Source: DASZCR01 sp035942915
GTDB taxonomy: Bacteria; Acidobacteriota; Blastocatellia; Pyrinomonadales; Pyrinomonadaceae
Reading direction: 5' to 3'
NCBI GenBank assembly: GCA_035942915.1
Contig: DASZCR010000091.1
Location: forward strand, 1-45,148
DNA length: 45,148 bases
In this document: positions 9,526 through 16,440 of the stretch, one piece after another
How the letters are laid out: each line of letters opens with the position of its first letter
Numbering within the stretch: the first letter of the stretch is position 1
The notes under the pieces: generated by a model
Seen by the model: only the letters and a program-made list of their open reading frames with translations
Told to the model about the DNA's origin: nothing
The model's database searches: none
Position numbers and translations under genes: made by a program

Positions 9526-10793
9526 TGTCTGACCGGCGTGCCGTCACTGAGTTGTTCGAGGTTGCTGGTGGCGACCGTGTCGCCTTCGGTAAGGTTGCCT
9601 TTGATTTCGATGAGGTCGCCTTCGGGCTGTCCGGTCTGCACGAGTCGTTCCACGGCGCGGCCGTCGCGGATGATGAAGACGCGGCTCGTGTTGCCTTCGG
9701 TGCGGACGGCGCGCGCGGGCACGAGCAAGGCCGGTTCGGACTGCGGCTGAAGCACGCGCACGGTGGCGAACATGCCGGGGCGCAGCAACCCTTCCCCGTT
9801 CTCGACCTCTGCTTCGACCGTCATCGTGCGCGAGGCGGCCGTGACGTTGGGCGAGATGCGCGCGACGCGCCCGGCGAAAGAGCGGTCTGGATAGGCGCTC
9901 GTCGTGACGGAGACGCTCTGTCCGGCCTGCACGCTGGCGATGGCCTGCTCAGGAATGTCTATCCGCAGGCGCAAGGGGTTTGTCCGCACGATGGTCGCCA
10001 CCTTCGCAGAGGTCGAGACGTACTCGCCCACGTCGGCCGGGCGCTCCGAGACGAAGCCGCTGATGGGCGCGACGACGTTGACATCCGAGACGGCCTTGCG
10101 CGCCTGCTCGACCTGCACGGCGACGGCCTGCGCCGAGGCGCGCGCTGTGGCGACGCCCGCGTAGTTCTGATTGGCGGCCGCCACCTGCGCTTCATACTGC
10201 TGTCGGAGTTGGTCGCGCTGCGCCTGCTGCTGGTCGTAGGCCGAGCGCGACACGTCGCCCGATTCGACCAGACGCTCGAAGCGGCGCAGTTGTTTCTCCG
10301 CCAGGTCGAGCGCCGCGCGCGCCGCGCCGACTTCGGCGACGCGGTTCGGGTCGAAACGCTGTCCCGCGCGCAGACCGATGCGCTCCTCCGCCTGCCGGAC
10401 GGCCGACTGCGCCTGCACGAGTTGCGCTTCGAGTTGACGCAGACGAAGGCGCGCGTCCTCTGCGTCGAGGCGGACGATGAGTTGCCCCCTCTGGACGTAG
10501 CTGCCGAGGTCTACGCCGACGGCTTCGACGCGTCCGGCAACCAGCGGCGCGACATCTGTCTGCTCGTCTGCGGCGAGGCTGCCCGTCGCCTCGAAGTAGC
10601 GCGGGAGTTGGCGCATGATGACCGTCGCGGTCGTCACATCGACGGCCGTCGGTGAAGCCGCTGCGGCGGCCTCAGCCTGCTTCTTCTTCGACTCGGCGGA
10701 GGAACGATTGCAGCCCGTCGCGCCGAGCGCGAGCGCAGCGACGAGGAGGACGGCGAGCGTCGAATTTCTAAACTGTCGGCGGGGATTCATCAT
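9522..10793 (-). CDS. Efflux RND periplasmic adaptor (membrane fusion lipoprotein)
   Basis: The protein of about 423 residues has a lipoprotein signal ending in a GATGC lipobox (Cys about residue 28). It then has the lipoyl half-motifs, an Ala/Gln/Arg-rich alpha-hairpin (about 110-230) and the beta-barrel and membrane-proximal domains of HlyD/AcrA-type adaptors. It would bridge the RND pump and the outer-membrane channel from an inner-membrane lipid anchor. The ATG at 10791-10793 is chosen over a TTG six bases upstream because GGAAGAG is six bases away. The C-terminal stop is supplied by repeat array 2. It follows the TetR gene closely and is the first structural gene of the operon. Confidence 0.92.
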   Translation of the reverse strand: MMNPRRQFRNSTLAVLLVAALALGATGCNRSSAESKKKQAEAAAAASPTAVDVTTATVIMRQLPRYFEATGSLAADEQTDVAPLVAGRVEAVGVDLGSYVQRGQLIVRLDAEDARLRLRQLEAQLVQAQSAVRQAEERIGLRAGQRFDPNRVAEVGAARAALDLAEKQLRRFERLVESGDVSRSAYDQQQAQRDQLRQQYEAQVAAANQNYAGVATARASAQAVAVQVEQARKAVSDVNVVAPISGFVSERPADVGEYVSTSAKVATIVRTNPLRLRIDIPEQAIASVQAGQSVSVTTSAYPDRSFAGRVARISPNVTAASRTMTVEAEVENGEGLLRPGMFATVRVLQPQSEPALLVPARAVRTEGNTSRVFIIRDGRAVERLVQTGQPEGDLIEIKGNLTEGDTVATSNLEQLSDGTPVRQ

Positions 10794-10869
10794 CTTCAAC
10801 TCTTCCGAAACTCTTCCGAATAATCTTCCATCATGCGGCCGCGCGCGTGGCGACTGCGGCCGCCTACTA

Positions 10870-11802
10870 CTACTTCTTCTTCGCGTCCGTCCCTTTGCGC
10901 GCGCGACGGCGGCGTGCTGGCGGCTGCGGACGCGCCTTCGCCTCTTCGTTCGCCCCGGTCGTGCGGCGCGCAGATGCGGCGCGGCTCGCCGGGTCTTGGT
11001 CGGCGGTCGAGATGCCGCGCAGGATAACGTCGGTGAATTGCCGCGCGGCCTCCTCGTCCGAGATGTCGAGGATGCTGCGCGCCCTGTCCCAGAGCGTGTT
11101 GTTGAGCGAGTGGTGGACGAAGACGCCGACGAAGGTGCGGACGACGACGAGCGGGTTCATGTCTCGGAAGACGCCGTCGCGCTGGCGTTCGGCCACGTAG
11201 GAGCCGAGAAAGTGATAGAGGTGGCGCATGTTTCTGTCCCAGAACATCTGCGACAGTTGGTGGCCTTCGAGCGCCGAGAAGAGCAGCAGGCGGAGGAAGT
11301 CCGGGTCTTTCGCGTGGTGCTCCATCATGGCGCGCGCAAGCCCCTCGAAGACGGCGCGGTCGTCCTTGCGCGCGATGGCGTCGGCCACTTCGGCCTCGAC
11401 GGCCTCGGCGACGGGGCGGCTCAGGTCGGCTAACCCACCGGCGCAAGCCTTATGGTCGATGATGGCCGTGTAGAGTTCGTCCTTGGTGGCGAAGTGGCGA
11501 AAGATGATGGCCTCGGAGACGCCTGCGGCCTGTGCAATCTCTTTGGTCGTCGTGCCGCGAAAGCCGCGCTCGGAGAAGAGGCGCATGGCGACGGCGACAA
11601 TCTGTTGACGGCGCTCGTCGGCCGCCATCCGCGCCGGGTGTGCCTGCGGCGGACACGGCGACGGCGGCGCGCTCGAAGCGGACGGCGTCGTCTGCGACGC
11701 GGCGTCGAGCGACTCGGCGGCGAGGCGGTGGCTGCTGCTACTGCTACTGCTGCTGCTGCGGCCGCCGTTGCTGCGCGCCGTCTCGGACAGTTTGGTGGTC
11801 AT
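10870..11802 (-). CDS. TetR-family repressor of the efflux operon
   Basis: The 310-residue protein has a TetR_N helix-turn-helix at about residues 64-110 (IVAVAMRLFSERGF then TTKEIAQAAGVSEAIIFRHFATKDEL), a ligand-binding helical domain, and a Lys/Arg-rich tail. The first 58 residues are a disordered extension with a run of nine serines encoded by near-perfect AGC/AGT triplets. An alternative start at Met59 would remove it, but has no visible ribosome site. The upstream GAGGAG at about 15 bp from the ATG is somewhat long, so the start is uncertain. A perfect palindrome overlapping its likely promoter (11849-11866) suggests autoregulation and control of the pump genes that follow on the same strand. 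Confidence 0.88.
   Translation of the reverse strand: MTTKLSETARSNGGRSSSSSSSSSHRLAAESLDAASQTTPSASSAPPSPCPPQAHPARMAADERRQQIVAVAMRLFSERGFRGTTTKEIAQAAGVSEAIIFRHFATKDELYTAIIDHKACAGGLADLSRPVAEAVEAEVADAIARKDDRAVFEGLARAMMEHHAKDPDFLRLLLFSALEGHQLSQMFWDRNMRHLYHFLGSYVAERQRDGVFRDMNPLVVVRTFVGVFVHHSLNNTLWDRARSILDISDEEAARQFTDVILRGISTADQDPASRAASARRTTGANEEAKARPQPPARRRRARKGTDAKKK
11731..11759 (-). repeat. Triplet microsatellite encoding polyserine
   Basis: A run of GCT/ACT triplets on the plus strand encodes serines 16-24 of the TetR repressor on the minus strand. Unit changes would keep the frame and alter only the length of the disordered N-terminus. Confidence 0.8.
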
Positions 11803-11848
11803 TGATTGGGAATCGTGCTCCTCGGAAAAATCGCTCGCTAATCTGGCC

Positions 11849-11866
11849 TAAGTAAGTACTTACTTA
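11849..11866. promoter_or_regulatory. Perfect 18-bp palindrome, predicted TetR operator
   Basis: TAAGTAAGTACTTACTTA is its own reverse complement. It lies 46 bp upstream of the repressor start codon and begins immediately after the 18-bp spacer of a minus-strand TTGACA element. This placement and symmetry fit binding of a TetR dimer that blocks the efflux promoter. Confidence 0.75.
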
Positions 11867-11890
11867 CATCGGATACGCATCGGGTGTCAA
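11861..11890 (-). promoter_or_regulatory. Predicted promoter of the efflux operon
   Basis: On the minus strand a perfect TTGACA (11890-11885) is followed after 18 bp by TAAGTA, a weak -10 element that is part of the palindrome. The overlap would let the repressor exclude RNA polymerase. Confidence 0.45.
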
Positions 11891-12202
11891 GCCGGTTCCG
11901 AGAAATTTCGCGTGCGCGTGGGTGAAGAGAGGGATGTATTGTTCCCGACCTTGTGCTATTCTGCGCGCGTACCTTTTCACAACAAAAAGCCTCGCGTCTG
12001 ACGCCGCCCATCGAGTCCTCAAGGGCTTGGCACGGCGGGCTTTTCTCCGACGGCCTCGCGCGCATGCGGGTCGGCACGTTTTTTGCTCGCTCGTGAGGGG
12101 AAAAGCAAAATTTCGGGAGGCGATTGCGACCAACGCGCGGCGCTTCTGCTTGAGAGTTTAATTCGCAACACGTAATTCACCAGATGAAGGAGAGGAAAAC
12201 CA
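11867..12202. other. Divergent intergenic region
   Basis: Besides the minus-strand -35 element there is no recognisable gene here. Short open frames in the region have no coding character. It must hold the plus-strand promoter for the DUF883-like gene, but no convincing -35/-10 pair was seen. Confidence 0.5.
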
Positions 12203-12676
12203 ATGTCAGCAAACATACCGGGTAACGACACACCGACGACCGGCGGAACGACCGGCACGGGCGGGACGGGTGGAGCGGGCGGCGCCAGCGGCGCGAATCC
12301 GAGCCTCGGCGCGGCCAGAGGCGCCACCGACGAGGGCACGACGCGCGACACTTCGACCAGCCTGACGACCGGCACGGGCGGCGGCGGCACGGGTTCGACC
12401 GGCGCAGGCGGCGGTGCTGCCACCGGCACGGCGACGGCCACCGCACCCTCCGGCATCGCCGGACAGGCGCAGGAGTACGGACGCCGCGCCGCCGAGATGG
12501 CGACGCAGGCGCGCGACTACGTCGGCGACAAGTTGTCGAATCTGCGCGAGGTCGATTACGGGCAGGTTGCCGAGAACGCCAAGGAGTACGCCAGACAGAA
12601 GCCCGGACAGGCGCTCTTGATTTCGGCGGCCGCCGGATTCGTCATCGGCCTCCTGCTGCGCGGCAGCCGTCGCTGA
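12203..12676 (+). CDS. DUF883/YqjD-ElaB-like membrane-anchored protein
   Basis: The 157-residue protein has a Gly/Thr/Ala low-complexity N-terminal half (about 12-90). An amphipathic helical segment (about 95-135) follows, and then a C-terminal glycine-containing hydrophobic helix (ALLISAAAGFVIGLLLRG) ending in basic residues. This tail-anchor arrangement and the KPGQALLISAAAGFVIG segment resemble the DUF883 family (ElaB, YqjD), small stress-induced proteins that can bind ribosomes and sit in the inner membrane. A strong AAGGAGAGG ribosome site precedes the ATG. It is the first of three membrane-protein genes; the next begins after an inverted repeat. The glycine-threonine region is much longer than in E. 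coli relatives. Confidence 0.7.
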   Translation: MSANIPGNDTPTTGGTTGTGGTGGAGGASGANPSLGAARGATDEGTTRDTSTSLTTGTGGGGTGSTGAGGGAATGTATATAPSGIAGQAQEYGRRAAEMATQARDYVGDKLSNLREVDYGQVAENAKEYARQKPGQALLISAAAGFVIGLLLRGSRR

Positions 12677-12686
12677 CGCGGACAAA

Positions 12687-12780
12687 AAGTCCAAGCTTTT
12701 GAGTTCAAAGTTCAAAGTTTGAAGTTCACAGTCGCCACACGCGACCGGGACTTTAAACTTTGAACTTGAATTTTGGACTT
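12687..12780. repeat. Inverted repeat built of TTCAAAG-type heptads
   Basis: The left arm contains AAGTCCAA, then GTTCAAA, GTTCAAA, GTTTGAA and GTTCACA units with seven-base periodicity. The right arm (about 12750-12780) is the imperfect complement ending in TTGGACTT. It fills the gap between two co-directional genes. Confidence 0.85.
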
Positions 12781-12816
12781 GACACCTCTCGCAAGGGGCA
12801 CGAGGAGATAAGAGCG

Positions 12817-13275
12817 ATGGCCGAATTGGAGAGACGCACGACCGCCGCCGCGCCGGCGACGCAGCAGCATACGCAGGCCGACATCGACAGCCTGCCGGGG
12901 CTGTTCGGTCGCCTCGGCAACGACGTGATGACGCTGGTCGACACCAAACTGAGCCTGATTAAGGTCGAGTTGAAGGAGGAGGCCGCCGTCTATGCGCGCA
13001 ACGGGGCGATGATTGCCATCGGCGGCGTGCTGGCCGCCATCGGCTTCGCGCTCTTTAACGTGGCGGTCGCCTTCTCCATCTCCACGCTATTTACCTTCGA
13101 CCGCCAGCCGCTCAACTACGCGATGGGCTTCGTCCTCACGAGTCTGCTCTATCTGGTCTTGGGCGGCGTCCTCGTCGTGGTCTTCAAGAACCGTCTGGCC
13201 GCGCACAACCCCGTGCCGCAGAGAACCGTCGAGGAGATTAGAAAGGATAAGCAATGGCTGAAGAACGAAATGTAG
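12817..13275 (+). CDS. Holin-X/DUF1469-family membrane protein (YqjE-like)
   Basis: The 152-residue protein has an amphipathic N-terminal helix (LGNDVMTLVDTKLSLIKVELKEE), two transmembrane helices (about 68-92 and 105-128) and a charged C-terminus. This matches the putative holin-X/DUF1469 family that includes YqjE. The function is unknown; the partner DUF883 protein suggests a role at the cytoplasmic membrane, perhaps under stress. The ATG at 12817 with GAGGAG ten bases upstream is chosen over an ATG inside the preceding inverted repeat. The 3' end overlaps the start of the next gene by 22 bp, implying translational coupling. Confidence 0.78.
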   Translation: MAELERRTTAAAPATQQHTQADIDSLPGLFGRLGNDVMTLVDTKLSLIKVELKEEAAVYARNGAMIAIGGVLAAIGFALFNVAVAFSISTLFTFDRQPLNYAMGFVLTSLLYLVLGGVLVVVFKNRLAAHNPVPQRTVEEIRKDKQWLKNEM

Positions 13276-14270
13276 GGCTGGCGCGCGCGCCCGAAGTCGA
13301 GACCAACACCGCCACCGACGCGACCGAGACCAAAGAGGAGCTTCAGCGTCGCATGGAGCAAGCGCGCGAATCCATCACACAGACCGTATCGGAGATTAAA
13401 GACACAGTGGCTAACCAATACCAGCAGGTGCGCGACAACATCAGCGAGACGCTTGATTGGCGCGAGCAATATCGCCGCCGACCGCTCGCCTTCAGCCTCG
13501 GCGCGGCCGGAGTTGGGCTTCTCCTCGGCTACAGCATCGCCGGCGCGTTCGCAGGCGGCGCAGACGAGGACGACATACGCGAGAGTCTCTACGACGAGGA
13601 CGACGCCTACGACGTGGACGAACGCGGAGGCATCCTCTCATCTGCTTCGCGCTCCTACGCCGCACAACCCATTCTCGGCGGGCACGACTCACGCGCGACC
13701 GCCTCGACGCGTCCGCAGGGCTTGATGCAGAACGCGCCGCAGACGGCCTACGACGCCACGACCGGCGGCGGCGCGGGCTACGCCTACAGCAGCGAGACGG
13801 CCGCCTCTTCACCGGCCGAAGCGCGCGGCACAGGCGATGTCGGCCCTGCGCCGCGTCCGTCTTACAGCAGCGGCTACGAGTCGCAGGCGGGCGCGACCGG
13901 CTCTTCCGCGCTGGTTCCGACCCCAACCCAGTCCGAGCCGCAGGAGCCTTCGGGGCCTGGTCTCCTTGAGCGTTTCAAGGGGACGCGCGCCTACGACCGC
14001 TTGCAGGATGAACTCTCGACGCTCGGCGACCGCGTCATCGAAGAGCTGTCGAAGACGGCGCAGACGGTCGTCGTTCCCGCGCTGCTCGGCAAGCTCAAAG
14101 ACCTTGTCGGCATCGACCTCTCGACGCAACGCGAAGTCGCGCAACGCACCAAGCTCGAACAGGAGACGGCGCGCGCCGGAGCGGGCGTCTCGCATGCGAC
14201 CAATCAGTCGCAGTCGGCCGGTCAGACGGCGGGCAGCGCAGGGGCAGGCGGCGGAGGCACTTCGCTCTAA
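13254..14270 (+). CDS. DUF3618-like membrane protein with long disordered tail
   Basis: The 338-residue protein has a charged N-terminal helix with an ESITQTVSEIKDTVANQY segment resembling DUF3618. One glycine-rich transmembrane helix follows (about 83-104), then an acidic stretch (about 105-125) and a long low-complexity region. A conserved-looking C-terminal helical part (LLERFKGTRAYDRLQDELSTLG onwards) comes before a Gly/Ala/Ser-rich end. It completes a DUF883 / DUF1469 / DUF3618 gene set. No enzymatic motif is visible. It overlaps the previous gene by 22 bp with an AAAGGA ribosome site inside that gene. Confidence 0.7.
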   Translation: MAEERNVGLARAPEVETNTATDATETKEELQRRMEQARESITQTVSEIKDTVANQYQQVRDNISETLDWREQYRRRPLAFSLGAAGVGLLLGYSIAGAFAGGADEDDIRESLYDEDDAYDVDERGGILSSASRSYAAQPILGGHDSRATASTRPQGLMQNAPQTAYDATTGGGAGYAYSSETAASSPAEARGTGDVGPAPRPSYSSGYESQAGATGSSALVPTPTQSEPQEPSGPGLLERFKGTRAYDRLQDELSTLGDRVIEELSKTAQTVVVPALLGKLKDLVGIDLSTQREVAQRTKLEQETARAGAGVSHATNQSQSAGQTAGSAGAGGGGTSL

Positions 14271-14384
14271 AGGTCATGGCGTAGACGCGTCATCGGCTGC
14301 GCGTTACTGCCAGTCAAACCAACGGGCGAGCGTCGGCGGCCACACGTCGGCGCGCGCCCGTTTCTTTTGCACTGTAGGGAGTTT

Positions 14385-15347
14385 ATGGCTCCGGTACTGC
14401 TGACGGACGAGGCGACGAGAACGACGCGAGAGACCGGTGCCGCGCCGGTCGAGGTCATCGTCAACGCGGCGGCCGGGACGCAGGCGGCGACGCCCGAAGG
14501 CGAGACGCTGGCCGAGGTCTTCAGGTCGCACGGCCTTGAGGCGCGCATCAGGCTGGCGCGCAGCGGCGCAGAGATTGTGCGTCTCGCGGAGGCGGCGGCC
14601 GCCAATCAGGAGACGCGCGTCGTCGTCGCGGGCGGAGGCGACGGCACGATTAACGCTGTCGCCTCGCATCTGGTCGGCACGGAGAAGGCGCTCGGCGTGC
14701 TCCCGCTCGGCACGCTCAACCACTTCGCCAAAGACCTGCGTATCCCGCTCGACCTTGAAGGGGCTGTCGCAAACATTGCGACGGGGCGCGTCGCGGCGGT
14801 CGATGTGGGCGAGGTCAACGGCAAAATCTTCATCAACAATGCGAGCCTCGGTCTCTATCCGAGCATCGTCCGCCGACGCGAGCGACAGCAGGAGCGACTC
14901 GGACGCGGCAAGTGGCCTGCCTTCGTGTGGGCTGCCTTCTCCGTGCTGCGCCTCTATCCGTTCATGCGCGTGCGCCTCAGCGCCGACGGCCAACGCTTCG
15001 TCAGGAAGACGGCTTTCGTCTTCATCGGCAACAACGAATACCAGATGGAGAGCCTGAGCGTCGGCGGGCGCTCCTGCCTCGACGCCGGACACCTGAGCCT
15101 TTACCTGACGCACCGCACGGGACGCTTCGGCTTGCTGATACTGGCCTTGCGCGCCCTCATCGGTCGTCTGCGCGAGGCCAAAGATTTCGACTCGCTCTGC
15201 GCCAAAGAGATTTTCGTCGAGACGCGCCGCCCGAAGCGCATCCGCGTCGCCACCGACGGCGAAGTGACCGTCATGCGGACGCCGCTCCACTTCCGCGCGC
15301 GTCCCGGCGGACTGCGCGTCATCGTGCCTGAAAACAGTGATGGCTGA
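14385..15347 (+). CDS. Diacylglycerol kinase-family lipid kinase, second copy
   Basis: The 320-residue protein has NAAAG near residue 27, GGDGT at 84-88 and GTLNHFA at about 109-115, the catalytic signature of YegS/BmrU-type lipid kinases with LNHF in place of the more common GNDF. The C-terminal beta-domain ends in an ATDGE motif. The ATG at 14385 with TAGGGAG five bases upstream is preferred over an in-frame TTG at 14367. The last residues (Ser-Asp-Gly) and the TGA stop are encoded by the first units of repeat array 3, so the array appears to have replaced the native 3' end. Confidence 0.83.
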   Translation: MAPVLLTDEATRTTRETGAAPVEVIVNAAAGTQAATPEGETLAEVFRSHGLEARIRLARSGAEIVRLAEAAAANQETRVVVAGGGDGTINAVASHLVGTEKALGVLPLGTLNHFAKDLRIPLDLEGAVANIATGRVAAVDVGEVNGKIFINNASLGLYPSIVRRRERQQERLGRGKWPAFVWAAFSVLRLYPFMRVRLSADGQRFVRKTAFVFIGNNEYQMESLSVGGRSCLDAGHLSLYLTHRTGRFGLLILALRALIGRLREAKDFDSLCAKEIFVETRRPKRIRVATDGEVTVMRTPLHFRARPGGLRVIVPENSDG

Positions 15348-15432
15348 TGGGTGATAGGTGAGAGGAAGAAGACAGGCTTTCTCTTATCACCTATCACCTA
15401 TCACTCATCACTTATACTTATCACCCATCACT
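15337..15432. repeat. Heptad inverted-repeat array 3
   Basis: The units GTGATGG, CTGATGG, GTGATAG and GTGAGAG are followed by a core GAAGAAGACAGGCTTTCTCT and seven right-arm units, one of them only six bases long. The stop of the lipid kinase gene (15345-15347) lies in the second unit. Confidence 0.93.
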
Positions 15433-15449
15433 TCTCTGCAAGGAGTTTT

Positions 15450-16355
15450 ATGCGAACGATTGTGCATCTGTCGGACTTACACTTCGGGCGTGTGGATGAA
15501 GCGGTGGTTGAGCCGTTGGCGCGGAAGATTGAGGAGATTGCGCCGGAGGTGGTCGTCGTCTCCGGCGACCTGACGCAGCGCGCGCGTTCGGAGCAGTTCA
15601 AGGAGGCGCGCGAGTTTCTCGACTCGCTGCCCTCGCCGCAGATAGTCGTGCCCGGCAATCATGACGTGCCGCTCTACAATCTCTTCGCGCGCTTCCTTCA
15701 GCCGCTCGACAACTATCGACGCTACATCAGCGAAGACCTCGAACCCTTCTACGCAGACGACGAGATTGCTGTCCTCGGCGTCAACACCGCGCGCTCCTTA
15801 ACCATCAAGGACGGGCGCGTCAACGAAGAACAGGTCGAGCGCATCCGCCAGCGGCTCTGCCCTTACGCCGATCAGGTCACGAAGATTGTCGTCACGCATC
15901 ACCCGTTCGACCTCCCCGAAGGACACGAACGCGCGGCAGACCTCGTCGGCCGCGCCGAGTTGGCGATGCAGACGCTCGCCGCCTGCGGCGCAGACCTCCT
16001 GCTCTCCGGTCATCTGCACACGAGCCGCACCGGCCACACGGCCAAACGCTACAAGATTGCAGGCCACTCGGCGCTCGTCGTGCAGGCGGGCACGGCCACC
16101 TCGACGCGCGTTCGCGGCGAGGCCAACTCCTTCAACATCGTTCGCGTCCAGCATCCGCACGTCAACGTCGAGCGGTTCGCGTGGTCGCCTGAGAAGAGCA
16201 GTTGGACGGCCGCTTCGAGCGAGACTTTCAGACACACGCCCGACGGTTGGGTGCGTCTCTCGGACGAGGTCGCCGCAGGCATCGTCTTCGACCAGAAGAG
16301 CGCCGGTCTGCAATCAAACGACCCGCTCGGTCTCTCGCAAACGACGGGCGACTAA
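15450..16355 (+). CDS. CpdA-like metallophosphoesterase
   Basis: The 301-residue protein carries the calcineurin-like metallophosphoesterase motifs in order: DxH (residues 9-11), GD (39-40), GNHD (69-72), a THHPFD segment and GHLHTS. These form a dimetal site that hydrolyses phosphodiesters. The overall pattern is closest to class III cyclic-nucleotide phosphodiesterases (CpdA), so cAMP hydrolysis is possible but not certain. The ATG at 15450 has AGGAG five bases upstream. The reading frame stays open back through the repeat array, but an N-terminus made of repeat would be spurious. A strong hairpin follows the stop. Confidence 0.85.
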   Translation: MRTIVHLSDLHFGRVDEAVVEPLARKIEEIAPEVVVVSGDLTQRARSEQFKEAREFLDSLPSPQIVVPGNHDVPLYNLFARFLQPLDNYRRYISEDLEPFYADDEIAVLGVNTARSLTIKDGRVNEEQVERIRQRLCPYADQVTKIVVTHHPFDLPEGHERAADLVGRAELAMQTLAACGADLLLSGHLHTSRTGHTAKRYKIAGHSALVVQAGTATSTRVRGEANSFNIVRVQHPHVNVERFAWSPEKSSWTAASSETFRHTPDGWVRLSDEVAAGIVFDQKSAGLQSNDPLGLSQTTGD

Positions 16356-16376
16356 GACCAACTCCGGGTGACAGCA

Positions 16377-16424
16377 AAACAGTCGGGGCAGAAGGACTCT
16401 TATCCTTCTGCCCCGCAACTGTTT
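16377..16424. terminator. Bidirectional hairpin between convergent genes
   Basis: A perfect 12-bp stem GGGGCAGAAGGA / TCCTTCTGCCCC with a six-base loop is nested inside an outer AAACAGT / ACTGTTT pair. It lies 22 bp after the phosphoesterase stop and 17 bp after the stop of the convergent M28 peptidase gene. There is no long T-run on either side. Confidence 0.7.
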
Positions 16425-16440
16425 CCAGATTGAAATCTTC

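Noticed and set aside
11939..11962. Plus-strand promoter TTGTTC / TATTCT upstream of the DUF883-like gene
   Set aside because: The spacing is only 12 bp, too short for a sigma-70 promoter.
15351..15449. Upstream extension of the phosphoesterase through the repeat array (and similar extensions of boxB, crotonase 2, acyl-CoA dehydrogenase and kynA)
   Set aside because: The right arm of the arrays has no stop in any frame, so open extension is expected. The repeat-encoded peptides (PITYHLS-like) are artefacts and homology begins at the downstream ATG.
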